Assembly (NCBI RefSeq): GCF_004339725.1
Contig: NZ_SMGK01000001.1
Coordinates: 62,001-126,000 of the forward strand
Reading direction: 5' to 3'
Source: Acidipila rosea
GTDB taxonomy: Bacteria > Acidobacteriota > Terriglobia > Terriglobales > Acidobacteriaceae
DNA: 64,000 nt
The notes beneath the pieces were generated by a model. It was not told the DNA's origin. It made no database searches and saw only the letters and a list, made by a program, of their open reading frames with translations. The translations under genes were made by a program, and so were the position numbers. Of the stretch, positions 36,738 through 46,543 are shown piece after piece (position 1 is the first letter of the stretch; the number at the start of each line of letters is the position of its first letter).

Positions 36738-38324
36738 CTAGCGTGAGACCCTGGGGCCAGCGGCGCGAATCGACTCAAGGGCGTCGAATTTGGCGAAGTT
36801 GGCTTCGAACTTTTTCGCCAGCAGGCGCGCCTGCGCATCGTAGGCGTGCTTGTCGGGCCAGGCGTTGCGCGGGTTGAGCAGCTCCGCGGGTACGTCAGGA
36901 CAGGAGGTCGGGATGGAGAGGCCGAAGGCGGGTTCGGTGACAAACTCGGCCTGGGCGAGGCGGCCGTCGATGGCGGCGTGGACCATGGCGCGGGTGTGTT
37001 TGAGGCTCATCCGCCTGCCGGCGCCGAAGGCTCCTCCGGTCCAGCCGGTGTTGACCAGCCAGCAGTCTGCACCGTGCTGGCGCAGGCGCTCGCCGAGCAT
37101 CTCGGCGTAGACCCTGGGCGCGAGGGGCAGAAAGGGAGAGGCGAAGCAGGTGGAGAACTCCGGCACCGGCTCGCTGCCCAGACCGGCCTCAGTGCCGGCC
37201 AGCTTGGCGGTGTAGCCGGAGAGAAAGTGATACATCGCCTGCTCCGGGGTGAGGCGGGCGATGGGCGGCAGCACGCCGAAGGCATCGGCGGCGAGGAAGA
37301 GCACATTCTTCGGGTGCCCTCCGATGCCGGGGATAACGGCGTTTTCGATGAACTCAATGGGATAGGCGGCGCGGGTGTTTTCGGTGTGGCGGATGTCGGA
37401 GTAGTCCGGCTCGCCGGTACGCGCGTTGATGACTACATTTTCGAGCACGGAGCCGAAGCGGATGGCATGGAAGATCTGCGGCTCCTTTTCCTCGGAGAGA
37501 TCGACGCACTTGGCATAGCAGCCGCCCTCGAAGTTGAAGACGCCTTTCGGTCCCCAGCCGTGCTCGTCGTCTCCGATGAGCATGCGGAGGGGATCGGCGG
37601 AAAGGGTGGTTTTGCCGGTGCCGGAGAGGCCGAAGAAGAGCGCGGTATCGCCCTCGGGGCCGATGTTGGCCGAGCAGTGCATGGGAAAGACGTCGCGCTC
37701 GGGGAGCAGGTAATTCATGACGCCGAAGATGGACTTCTTCATCTCGCCGGCGTATTTGGTGCCGCCGATCAGGATGATCTTGCGGGTGAAGTCGGAGAGG
37801 ATGAAGGTGCTCGACAGGGTTCCGTCACGCTCCGGCACGGCCTCAAACTCGGGCGCGGCGATGATGGTGAACTCGGCTGCATGGCTGGCGAGTTCGCTCA
37901 TCTCGGGACGGATAAAGAGCTGCTTCACAAACAGGGCGTGCCAGGCGTATTCGGCGACCAGCGTGACGGGCAGGCGATAGGTGGGATCGGCGCCAGCGAA
38001 GAGGTCCATGACGTAGAGGTCGCGCTCAGCCATGTGGCGAACCACGCGCTCGAGCAGCGCCTCGAACTTCTCCGGCGGAAAGGGCTGATTGACCTTGCCC
38101 CAGTCTACGCGGGTGCGGGTTTCTTCATCCTCGACGATGAACTTGTCGCGGGGAGAGCGCCCGGTGCGGGAGCCGGTGTAGGCCACGAGCGCGCCATTGG
38201 CGGCGAGACTGGCTTCGCCGCGGGCGAGAGCAGCCTCGACTAGTTGTGGAGTGGAAAGATTGCGGTGAACGTGCGGGCCTTCCGTGAGAATACGGAAGTA
38301 AGTGGCTGCGGTGGCAGCTCCCAT
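36738..38324 (-). CDS. pckA: Phosphoenolpyruvate carboxykinase (ATP)
   Basis: 528 residues from ATG 38324 with AGGAG 9 bases upstream; earlier ATGs in frame have none. Kinase-1 loop [13 protein letters not shown], kinase-2 [14 protein letters not shown]-specific [11 protein letters not shown], substrate-binding R in [14 protein letters not shown] and Mn2+ Lys/His in [16 protein letters not shown]. Converts oxaloacetate to PEP with ATP for gluconeogenesis in the cytoplasm. The small hypothetical gene follows directly. Confidence 0.96.
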   Translation of the reverse strand: MGAATAATYFRILTEGPHVHRNLSTPQLVEAALARGEASLAANGALVAYTGSRTGRSPRDKFIVEDEETRTRVDWGKVNQPFPPEKFEALLERVVRHMAERDLYVMDLFAGADPTYRLPVTLVAEYAWHALFVKQLFIRPEMSELASHAAEFTIIAAPEFEAVPERDGTLSSTFILSDFTRKIILIGGTKYAGEMKKSIFGVMNYLLPERDVFPMHCSANIGPEGDTALFFGLSGTGKTTLSADPLRMLIGDDEHGWGPKGVFNFEGGCYAKCVDLSEEKEPQIFHAIRFGSVLENVVINARTGEPDYSDIRHTENTRAAYPIEFIENAVIPGIGGHPKNVLFLAADAFGVLPPIARLTPEQAMYHFLSGYTAKLAGTEAGLGSEPVPEFSTCFASPFLPLAPRVYAEMLGERLRQHGADCWLVNTGWTGGAFGAGRRMSLKHTRAMVHAAIDGRLAQAEFVTEPAFGLSIPTSCPDVPAELLNPRNAWPDKHAYDAQARLLAKKFEANFAKFDALESIRAAGPRVSR

Positions 38325-38441
38325 GCAGAGTCTCCTCGGGTGAAGCAAACCTGATATTCTCCCACCCGCGGGGAGTAAAAGCAAAAGGGCTCTGCCGACT
38401 CTCTGAAAAGTCGAGCCTGCGTCCGGTCCTGGCTCAAGGCG

Positions 38442-38837
38442 TCAGGCGACGGGTTGAGCGTCGCTGCTGGGGACCAGGGGAGGGAGTTTGCTGGTGTGGC
38501 CGACCTCTTTAAGGACCGCGTCGAGATGGCTCAGTACCTCTTCGACGCTCATCGTATACATCTCGCGACCGTTGTCGTAGCCGCTTTCGATGGCCTGCTT
38601 GAGGTATCTGCCAGCGATCTGCGCAGCGAGCTGGTCGGTGATGACGTGGCCGGTGCGCTTCTTCTGCTCGACCCAGGCCATGCAGGGCATGGCGATCCAG
38701 AGCGGCGTGTCGTTGACGGAGAATCGCACATCCACCGCATCGGCGTGACGGGTGGCAATAGCAACGATGTTGGCTCTCCAGCGACAGTGCAGCTCTTCGC
38801 CGGTCCAGCGGTCGGTTATGCGAAAGTCCTCATACAT
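38442..38837 (-). CDS. Conserved-looking hypothetical protein, 131 residues
   Basis: No family recognised. The N-terminal half reads as beta strands (DRWTGEELHCRWRANIVAIATRHADAVDVRF; VNDTPLWIAMP), the C-terminal half as helices (DQLAAQIAGRYLKQAIESG, VEEVLSHLDAVLKEVG). Cytoplasmic, no signal peptide, one Cys near each strand. The start ATG lies just upstream of a divergent promoter region with the DksA/TraR gene. Codon use matches the window, so it is probably a real gene. Confidence 0.6.
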   Translation of the reverse strand: MYEDFRITDRWTGEELHCRWRANIVAIATRHADAVDVRFSVNDTPLWIAMPCMAWVEQKKRTGHVITDQLAAQIAGRYLKQAIESGYDNGREMYTMSVEEVLSHLDAVLKEVGHTSKLPPLVPSSDAQPVA

Positions 38838-39008
38838 GGCTCTCCCTAGCCTAACGGTTAGCAGCGCTGCGCATCAAGTCCGCTGCGCGGGCGGCGGCGA
38901 GTTCGACAGAATGTGGAAAAAATAAACAAATCTTTTGGGCCAGGATGCGTCCAATGAATGTTTGCGAATCAGTACATTCGTTTTCTTACTGTGTAAAGGA
39001 GTTAGCAA

Positions 39009-39389
39009 GTGCCTTATACCTCCAAAGAACTTCGTGCTTTTCAGGAACGGCTAATTGAGCAGCAGAAGACGCTCGAACGTTCCATGCTCACGGCCGTCGA
39101 GCAGGGCCGCAATGTTGGCATCGACGATATCCAGGACGTAGCCGATCAGGCGGTGTCGTCTTATCAGAAGGAGCTGCTCTTCAGCCAGGGCACCAGCGGG
39201 CACAGTCAGCTCTCGCTGGTGCGTCTGGCGCTGGAACGGATGGAGGAGGGCAGCTTTGGCGAATGTCTGCAATGCGGCAAGCCCATCGGCGAGAAGCGGC
39301 TCGAGGCGCTGCCGTGGACTCCTTACTGCATCTCCTGCCAGGAGAAGATCGAGAATGGACTGATCGAAGACCCGGTGAGAGCTGCATAG
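39009..39389 (+). CDS. DksA/TraR-family zinc-finger protein
   Basis: 126 residues. N-terminal coiled-coil helices (residues 1-80), then the C4 zinc finger CLQCGKPI-x11-PYCISC. The GTG start has AAGGAG 8 bases upstream. Such proteins bind RNA polymerase through the secondary channel and alter promoter response, often with ppGpp. The DxxDxA tip of true DksA is not clearly seen, so the general family name is safer. Monocistronic, with a strong terminator behind. Confidence 0.9.
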   Translation: MPYTSKELRAFQERLIEQQKTLERSMLTAVEQGRNVGIDDIQDVADQAVSSYQKELLFSQGTSGHSQLSLVRLALERMEEGSFGECLQCGKPIGEKRLEALPWTPYCISCQEKIENGLIEDPVRAA

Positions 39390-39406
39390 CCGGGATTTTC
39401 TTACTG

Positions 39407-39443
39407 GAGCAGGGGCTGCTCATGAGGCAGCCCCTGCTCTTTA
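39407..39443 (+). terminator. Intrinsic terminator after the DksA/TraR gene
   Basis: Perfect 13-bp stem GAGCAGGGGCTGC / GCAGCCCCTGCTC with a 7-base loop, followed by TTTAT. Confidence 0.82.
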
Positions 39444-39586
39444 TCTGATCAGCGCAGCCCGCGCCGGACCGGCCGCGGAGCTGGCTGGCCTGTGCTAAAC
39501 TTGCCTTATTCAAGGCAGAAGTTCTCTTATTCCTTGCCCGCATCCGTTCCCGCCTGGAAGGACGCACTCTTAAGAAGGCAGCCGAA

Positions 39587-40309
39587 GTGGACACTCAGAC
39601 CCGTCACGCACTCAAGCAGGACAATTTTGTAAACGCTACGACCTCCGGCATTGGATGGCTGGAAGAGAATCGCACCGCTGTGATTCGCGGATCGATCGTC
39701 ATCGTCGTCATTGTCGGCCTCTTTTTCGCCGGCCTAATTACATGGAATAACCGCCAGACCAAGGCGCAGGCCGCCTTCGGAGAGGCGATGTCCATCTACC
39801 AGACTCCGCTGGCACAGCCCGACGAGCCTGCCCAGCCCGGGGAGAAGACCTACGCCTCGGCTGCCGAACGTGCTCGCGCCGCCAATCCTATCTTTGTGCA
39901 GGTGGCGGACAACTACAGCTGGTTCAAAGAGGGGGCGAATGCCCGCTACTTTGCCGGACTGACTTACATGACCATGGGAGAGAATTCGCAGGCGGAAACC
40001 GAGCTGAAGAAGGCTGCCGATGCGCATGATTCCGGTCTGGCCGCGCTGGCCAAGATGGCGCTTGCGGGACTCTATCAGCAGACGGGCCGCACGCAGCAGG
40101 CGATCGACGAGTACAAGCAGCTGATTGCGAATCCTGCCGTGACCGTGCCTGCCTCAGCCGCGAAGCTGCAGCTGGCAGCGCTCTACGAGGGCACCAATCC
40201 TGCGGAGGCCAAGCGTCTCTACGCCGAGATCAAGGACCAGGATAAGACCGGCGCCGCCGGTCAGATCGCTACCCAGAAGCTGCAGGGCGGCGCAGCACCG
40301 CGCCAGTAA
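39587..40309 (+). CDS. Membrane-anchored TPR protein, YfgM-like
   Basis: 240 residues from a GTG start. Cytoplasmic N-terminus, one membrane span (residues ~34-52, GSIVIVVIVGLFFAGLITW), then a periplasmic domain of TPR-like helices: ARYFAGLTYMTMGENSQAE, ALAKMALAGLYQQTGRTQQA, PASAAKLQLAALYEGTNPAEA. That is the layout of YfgM, which works with the SecYEG/PpiD periplasmic chaperone network in E. coli. Here there is no bamB/hisS neighbour, so the specific role is inferred. Confidence 0.8.
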   Translation: MDTQTRHALKQDNFVNATTSGIGWLEENRTAVIRGSIVIVVIVGLFFAGLITWNNRQTKAQAAFGEAMSIYQTPLAQPDEPAQPGEKTYASAAERARAANPIFVQVADNYSWFKEGANARYFAGLTYMTMGENSQAETELKKAADAHDSGLAALAKMALAGLYQQTGRTQQAIDEYKQLIANPAVTVPASAAKLQLAALYEGTNPAEAKRLYAEIKDQDKTGAAGQIATQKLQGGAAPRQ

Positions 40310-40327
40310 ATACTCACAACTGAAACG

Positions 40328-40367
40328 AAGGCCCACACCTGCCGAGGTGTGGGCCTTTCTGCTTTTT
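40328..40367 (+). terminator. Intrinsic terminator between TPR gene and yeiH
   Basis: Perfect 13-bp stem AAGGCCCACACCT / AGGTGTGGGCCTT, tetraloop GCCG, then TCTGCTTTTT. Lies 19 bases after the TPR gene stop and serves convergent genes. Confidence 0.88.
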
Positions 40368-40382
40368 GCGCGACAGCGGAGC

Positions 40383-41303
40383 TTAGAGGTGAATGATTCC
40401 CCGGGCGATGGCGAAGAGGGAGATTCCGGCGACGACGATCCAGAGGATGAGGCCCTGGATCATGGGCCGCGCGCCTACCTCCTTGAGGGTCGTGCGGGAG
40501 ATGCCGGTGCCGATCAAAAACAGCGTGACGGCCAGGCCCAGCTTGCCCAGCCGATAGGCTGCGGCATAGGCGGGATGCAGAACAGGGAAGTAGCTGTTGG
40601 CAACGGCCGCGAGGCAGAAGAAGAGGATGAACCACGGGAGCTGGATCGCGGACTTGCTCTTCTTTACCGCCGAGGCAACCACCGCAACCGGCACAATCCA
40701 CAGGGCGCGGGCCAGTTTGACGGTTGTTCCGATGGTGAGTGCGAGCGCGCCATACTTGGCGGCTGCGCCGACTACGGAGCTGGTGTCGTGAATTGCGAGC
40801 GCAGACCATAGCCCGAACTGCGTCTGCGAGAGATGCATGCGCGCGCCGATGAAGGGAAAGAGGAAGAGCGCAACAGAGTTCAGCACGAAGACGGTGCCGA
40901 GGGAAACCGCCATCTCCTCCTCATTAGCATTGGTGACGGGGCCGAGTGCGGCGATGGCGCTGCCTCCGCAGATGGCCGTGCCCGCAGAGATGAGGAAGGA
41001 CTGCGTCTGCTGCACGCGCAGCAGCTTGCCCAGCAGGGTGCCGAGGAGCAGGGCGAAGCTGATGCCGATGGCGGTGTAGAGGAAGCCCGACCTGCCTACC
41101 TTGATGACTTCGCTGAGGTTCATGCCGAAGCCGAGGCAGACCACCGCCGCCTGCAGCAGAAACTTCGCCAGCCGTTTGCTGTCCAGGTGGTAAGGGTGGG
41201 TGACGAGCAGGCCGTAAGCAAGCCCGGCAGCCAGGGCCAGCGGTGGGGAAAGCAGGCCCGCCGCTGCCAGGATGATTCCGATAAAGAAGAGATTCTTGTG
41301 CAT
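40383..41303 (-). CDS. yeiH: YeiH/UPF0324 family membrane protein (putative sulfate/sulfite exporter)
   Basis: 306 residues, about ten transmembrane segments. The family block SAGTAICGGSAIAALGPVT and the LSQTQFGLWSALAIHDTSSVVGAA region identify UPF0324/YeiH. Proposed to export sulfate or related anions; this remains unproven. A LysR regulator ends 69 bases upstream on the same strand, echoing the yeiE-yeiH neighbourhood of E. coli, although there they are divergent. Confidence 0.88.
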   Translation of the reverse strand: MHKNLFFIGIILAAAGLLSPPLALAAGLAYGLLVTHPYHLDSKRLAKFLLQAAVVCLGFGMNLSEVIKVGRSGFLYTAIGISFALLLGTLLGKLLRVQQTQSFLISAGTAICGGSAIAALGPVTNANEEEMAVSLGTVFVLNSVALFLFPFIGARMHLSQTQFGLWSALAIHDTSSVVGAAAKYGALALTIGTTVKLARALWIVPVAVVASAVKKSKSAIQLPWFILFFCLAAVANSYFPVLHPAYAAAYRLGKLGLAVTLFLIGTGISRTTLKEVGARPMIQGLILWIVVAGISLFAIARGIIHL

Positions 41304-41372
41304 GACAGGATCAGCTTTTCATCGCTGATTCGCCGCGTCCAAGACTCTCTTCTTATTGCGAATCGTGCAGGC

Positions 41373-42269
41373 TTATGACCGCTGCTGCGCCTTGGCAAAG
41401 CGGATGAAAGCCGCGGTCGCGCCGCCCGGCTCGGGACCGAGCCTGCGCACGAGAGAGAAATCGCGCTCGATCTCCAGGCCATCGACGGGCACGAGGGCGA
41501 CCGTGCCGAGGCGGAGCTCCTTGCCTATGGCCCACTCGGAGACAAAGCCGCAGCCGAGGCCTGCTTCGACGCCGGAGACGATGGCCTCGGTCGAATCCAG
41601 ATCCATGACCACTTTCAGCTTTGCCTGCGGCAGCCCATGCCGGTGCAGCGCCTGCTCGACGACGCGCCGCGAGCCTGAACCCTGCTCGCGCAGCAGCAGG
41701 GGCGCGCCTGCCAGCGCCGCCAGAGGGATGCTGGCTGCGCCGCTCCACTCATGGCTGCGCGGCGCGATGAGCACCAGGCGGTCGGAGAGGAATTTTTCAA
41801 CGTGGACCTCTTTGCTGCGCGCGGGGCCCTCGATGAGGCCGAGCTGCGCCGTGCCTTCGCTCACCAGCTCGACAACGCGCTCGGTGTTGCCGCTGATGAC
41901 GGAGAGTGCGACCCGGGGATGATCCTTGAGGAAGGCTCCCAGGATGCGGGGGAGAATGTATTGGGCCACGGTGGTGGAGGCGGCCAGCTTGAGCTCGCCG
42001 CCAGTCTCACCTTCAAGAGCGGCGAGGGCGACGCGGGCTTCGTCGAGAATGCGCGCGACGCGGGTCGCAAACTTCAAGAGAGTTTTGCCTGCCGGGGTAA
42101 GGGCAATGCGCTGGCCGGAGCGGTCGAAGAGCCGCAGCCCCAGCTCTTCCTCAAGCGCCTGTACGTGCTGGCTCACCGCGGGCTGGCTCACATGGAGCGA
42201 CTCGGCTGCCTTGCGGAAGTTCAACTCCGTGGCTACCGTGCGGAAGACCTTGAGGCGGTAGTTTTCCAT
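41373..42269 (-). CDS. LysR-family transcriptional regulator
   Basis: 298 residues from ATG 42269. N-terminal winged HTH: VATELNFRKAAESLHVSQPAVSQHVQALEEELGLRLFDR; then a LysR substrate-binding domain with GELKLAASTTVAQYILP. This CysL/YeiE-like pattern and the adjoining yeiH suggest control of sulfur-anion export or metabolism. Divergent from murJ by only 49 bases, so the two promoters overlap. Alternative starts upstream run into murJ's coding sequence and were rejected. Confidence 0.92.
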   Translation of the reverse strand: MENYRLKVFRTVATELNFRKAAESLHVSQPAVSQHVQALEEELGLRLFDRSGQRIALTPAGKTLLKFATRVARILDEARVALAALEGETGGELKLAASTTVAQYILPRILGAFLKDHPRVALSVISGNTERVVELVSEGTAQLGLIEGPARSKEVHVEKFLSDRLVLIAPRSHEWSGAASIPLAALAGAPLLLREQGSGSRRVVEQALHRHGLPQAKLKVVMDLDSTEAIVSGVEAGLGCGFVSEWAIGKELRLGTVALVPVDGLEIERDFSLVRRLGPEPGGATAAFIRFAKAQQRS

Positions 42270-42318
42270 TGCGAGGCTGTTCCTTTGCTCCTGCCGATTA
42301 GAATCACTGCATACCATC

Positions 42319-43953
42319 ATGCCGGAAACCATCCCAACCGGACAGCTCGCCTCTCCCGCGCCAGCGTGGCGCAGGGCGATGAACCTGCTGAGCCCCTCGC
42401 GCAGCCACACGGCTTTTACGGCCACGCTGCTGCTCATGGCTTCCGTTACGCTGTCGCGCGTGATCGGACTGGTACGCGTGAAGTACATCGCTTACCTCTT
42501 CGGGCGCGGAGCGGCTGCGGATGCCTTCAACGCGGCCTTCCAGCTTCCGGACATGATCTCCTACTTCCTGGTCGGCGGAGCGGCATCGATCACCTTTGTG
42601 ACGATGCTCACGCGCTATCGCGACTCAGGCCGCGAAGAAGAGGGACGCGAGGCCATGTCGGTCATTCTGACGACGATGCTCTGCGTACTCGGCGGGGCGA
42701 TTCTGCTGGCGGAGTTCTTTGCGCCGGTCTATGTGCGAGCGCTGCTCAGCGGCTTTGACAAGGACCCGGCCAAGCTTGAACTGTGCGTTCATCTCACCCG
42801 TATCCTGCTGCTGGCTCCGCTGTTCTTCTTTTCAGGAGGCGTCTTCGGCGCGGTGCTGCTGGTGCGCAAGCAGTTCACTGTGCAGGCGGTTTCGCCGCTC
42901 ATCTATAACCTGGGTACGATCCTGGGCGGAGTGGTTCTCGCAAAGAGCATTGGCGTCTCCTCGCTCGCCATCGGAACCGTCGTGGGCGCGTTCTGCGGTC
43001 CGTTTCTGCTCAACGCTATCGGTGCGCACCGGCTCGGCATGAAGTTTCGCCCCAAGCTTGACCTGGGCAATGCGGGGCTCCACGAGTGGGTGAAGATGTC
43101 GATCCCGCTGATGCTTGGCGTCTCCCTGGTGACTGCCGACAACTGGATCATCAACTATTTCGCCTCGCACAATGGCGGCGCCATCTCTCTGCTGACCTAT
43201 GCGAAGAATCTCTTTACCGCGCCGGTCGCGCTGGGGCAGGCAGCGGGGGCTGCTTCGCTGCCGTTTCTCGCCTCGCTCTATGGCAAGGATGGCAGCACAG
43301 ACAAGGGCCGCGATGTGGCGGCTTTCAGCCGTGCCGTGGACTCCTCGGTCTCACGCATCCTCGCCTTTTCGGTGCTGCTCTCCGCGTGGATGATTGCCAT
43401 GGCGCAGCCGGCGGTGGACGTGGTGTTCCGGGGTGGAGTCTTTCATCGCGAAGACGCCAGCACCATGGCTGTGTACTTCGCGGTCTTCTCGATCTCGCTG
43501 TGCCTATGGTCGGCGCAGGCGCTGTATGCGCGGGCGTTCTATGCGGCCGGCAATACGCTGACGCCGATGATCGCGGGCACCATTGTTACGGTACTCTCGC
43601 TGCCAGTCTACTGGTCGCTCTATCGCGCGCATGGCCCGGTGGGGCTGGCGGCTGCATCCGATATCGGAATCCTGATCCAGACGCTGACACTTGCAGTGCT
43701 GCTGCATCGACGCCGTATGGTCAGCGTGGCCGAGCTCGAATATGGTGAGCTGCTGCGCGCCCTGCTGGCGGCTGTGGTCAGCTTTGCCGCGCTCCGCGGG
43801 CTGGCTTATGTGTTTCCCGCGCATGGCCGCATCCGCGAGCTGCTGCTGCTGCTGCTCGCGACCCTGGTCTGGCTCGCCGTGGCGGGCATTGCACTGCGCC
43901 TCACCGGGTCACAGTTGCCTGCGCAGCTGCTCGCGCGCTTTCGCCGCAAGTAG
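42319..43953 (+). CDS. murJ: Lipid II flippase MurJ
   Basis: 544 residues, 14 transmembrane segments of the MOP exporter (MviN) family. Visible hallmarks: TLSRVIGLVRVKYIAYLFG, AADAFNAAFQLPDMISYFLVGGAASITFV, and the later helices with NWIINYFAS and YARAFYAAGNTLTPM. It flips lipid II across the inner membrane for peptidoglycan synthesis. The start ATG lies 49 bases from divergent lysR. Ends at a shared terminator before metK. Confidence 0.95.
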   Translation: MPETIPTGQLASPAPAWRRAMNLLSPSRSHTAFTATLLLMASVTLSRVIGLVRVKYIAYLFGRGAAADAFNAAFQLPDMISYFLVGGAASITFVTMLTRYRDSGREEEGREAMSVILTTMLCVLGGAILLAEFFAPVYVRALLSGFDKDPAKLELCVHLTRILLLAPLFFFSGGVFGAVLLVRKQFTVQAVSPLIYNLGTILGGVVLAKSIGVSSLAIGTVVGAFCGPFLLNAIGAHRLGMKFRPKLDLGNAGLHEWVKMSIPLMLGVSLVTADNWIINYFASHNGGAISLLTYAKNLFTAPVALGQAAGAASLPFLASLYGKDGSTDKGRDVAAFSRAVDSSVSRILAFSVLLSAWMIAMAQPAVDVVFRGGVFHREDASTMAVYFAVFSISLCLWSAQALYARAFYAAGNTLTPMIAGTIVTVLSLPVYWSLYRAHGPVGLAAASDIGILIQTLTLAVLLHRRRMVSVAELEYGELLRALLAAVVSFAALRGLAYVFPAHGRIRELLLLLLATLVWLAVAGIALRLTGSQLPAQLLARFRRK

Positions 43954-43955
43954 AA

Positions 43956-43987
43956 AAGCCCCGTCCGGGTGAACCGGAGCGGGGCTT
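43956..43987. terminator. Bidirectional terminator between murJ and metK
   Basis: AAGCCCCG-TCCGG pairs with CCGGA-GCGGGGCTT (one bulged base), loop GTGAA. It is flanked by GAAA on the left, giving a short U run for metK transcription. Sits 2 bases after the murJ stop and 23 bases after the metK stop. Confidence 0.75.
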
Positions 43988-44010
43988 GGGATTGGAACCA
44001 GTGTTGCGAG

Positions 44011-45183
<1,173 letters not shown>

Positions 45184-45198
45184 AGGAGGTTCCTCCAT

Positions 45199-45461
45199 GG
45201 TGGCGATTGCGATTTGCCTGCCGCTTTTGTAGTCTCCCGGATTGCTCCCGGGCTGCTTCCTGTTCGGAGGGAAGGTGCGAGGGTGGTCCGGCTGGCGGAA
45301 GTCAGGCGCTTCGGCCCGGGCTGCATCAGCCCGTAGGCGTGTATTTTGATGCTACTAGAGCGGCAGGGAAAGCGGCAAAGCCTTCCAGCCAATGGGAAAA
45401 AGAAGCGCCTGAACGGTTCGCAGCATGCCTCCGATGGTTTTTCTCTGGCAGAGGGCTTCGC
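45199..45461 (-). promoter_or_regulatory. Structured 5' leader region of metK
   Basis: 263 bases between the DMT transporter stop and metK. It can fold a perfect 7-bp stem CGGGCTG/CAGCCCG (45317-45333, loop CAT) and a 5-bp CCCGG/CCGGG hairpin (45236-45252) near the gene start. A metK leader is a common place for a SAM or SAH riboswitch, but I cannot match any consensus by eye. No coding sequence seen. Confidence 0.35.
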
Positions 45462-46385
45462 TTACTCCAACATCCCCTCGGGCTCGGCCCGTCCGCTGGT
45501 GGTCAGCGTTACGGCGGCGGCCAGGATCAGCGCTCCCCCGGCGAGGGTTCCGGGGCCGAGGTGGTCGCCCATGAGCTTGATGCCCAGCACCGAACCCATG
45601 GCCGGCTCGATGTTCAGGAAGACGCCCGCACGCGAGGCGGGAACGTGGTGAATGCCCCAGTTCCAGAGCAGCGTGGTGGAGGCGGTGCACAGCACGCCGC
45701 TGGCGGCGAGCGCCAGCCAGGCCCGCAGGCTGATGCCGTGGACGGGTGGCGCCCCGTTGACCAGCAGCACCCACACCGTGAGCATCGCCGTGCCCAGGAG
45801 GACTCCCCAGGCGGTTACGCTCAGCGGGGAGTTGCCCAGCATCAGCCGCTTGTTGAGCAGGATCCAGCCAAGCGAGAGCACCAGCGACGCGACCACCAGA
45901 AGGTCGCCTGTGAGCCGGGGCCCTGCATCCGCCGAGCGCCCGCTGAAGACAATGAGCCCTACGCCGGCGGTTGAGCCGCAGAGGGCAATCCAGCCCAGCC
46001 TGTCCAGTTTTTCATGGGCGAAGATGGTGGCGCCAATGGCAAGGATCACCGGCATGGTTCCGACCATGAGCGCAGCCTGACTGACGGTCGTCAGAGACAG
46101 CCCATAGAACTGCACCAGGAACTGCACCGGGACGCCGAGAAAGGCGGCCACCAGCAATAATCCCCACTCGTGGCGGGAAAAGCGCGGCTTGCGCAGCACC
46201 GGCAGGAGCGCCGCGGTGGCAAAGAGAAAGCGGTAAAGCACCATGTGGCCCACGGACATCTCGCCGAGGGCGATCTTGCCGAAGTAGAATCCAGTGCTCC
46301 ACAGGCATCCGGCCAGCGCGCAGGCGCCGTACCCCAGCCCCTGATTGGCGGGTGGTTTCACCGGGATTATCTCTGTCGAAGCCAT
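45462..46385 (-). CDS. EamA/DMT-family transporter
   Basis: 307 residues, ten predicted helices in two EamA repeats. First repeat: ACALAGCLWSTGFYFGKIAL through AALMVGTMPVILAIGATIFAHEKL; second: LLVVASLVLSLGWILLNKRL through VFLNIEPAMGSVLGIKLMGDHL, both ending in the repeat's characteristic P-x-x-x-x-x-x-G region. A drug/metabolite exporter of the inner membrane; substrate unknown. I start at ATG 46385 rather than 46391. It precedes metK on the same strand, with 260-odd bases between. Confidence 0.88.
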   Translation of the reverse strand: MASTEIIPVKPPANQGLGYGACALAGCLWSTGFYFGKIALGEMSVGHMVLYRFLFATAALLPVLRKPRFSRHEWGLLLVAAFLGVPVQFLVQFYGLSLTTVSQAALMVGTMPVILAIGATIFAHEKLDRLGWIALCGSTAGVGLIVFSGRSADAGPRLTGDLLVVASLVLSLGWILLNKRLMLGNSPLSVTAWGVLLGTAMLTVWVLLVNGAPPVHGISLRAWLALAASGVLCTASTTLLWNWGIHHVPASRAGVFLNIEPAMGSVLGIKLMGDHLGPGTLAGGALILAAAVTLTTSGRAEPEGMLE

Positions 46386-46473
46386 AAACAATACTCTCGC
46401 ACACGACGAGCGAGCTTCTATGACAAAGACGGAGATGGCTTGTCGTGTCTTGACATTCTTCGCAGCCTAACGG

Positions 46474-46520
46474 CAACGGGGCTACTCGCAACCAATTTCA
46501 GTTGCAAGCAGCCCCCGTTG
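46474..46520 (-). terminator. Long stem-loop downstream of the M13 peptidase
   Basis: CAACGGGGCTACTCGCAAC (46474-46492) pairs imperfectly with GTTGCAAGCAGCCCCCGTTG (46501-46520), a near-20-bp stem with two mismatches or bulges and a short loop. It lies 24 bases after the M13 stop on the minus strand; no U tract follows. Confidence 0.5.
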
Positions 46521-46543
46521 ATTTAAACGCAGATGCTCTTCCT

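Noticed and set aside
36846..38243. Long plus-strand frame opposite pckA
   Set aside because: Shadow of a GC-rich gene; PEPCK motifs on the minus strand are unambiguous.
45199..45461. SAM-I or SAH riboswitch upstream of metK
   Set aside because: I could not match the conserved core of any known class by eye; listed only as an unassigned structured leader.
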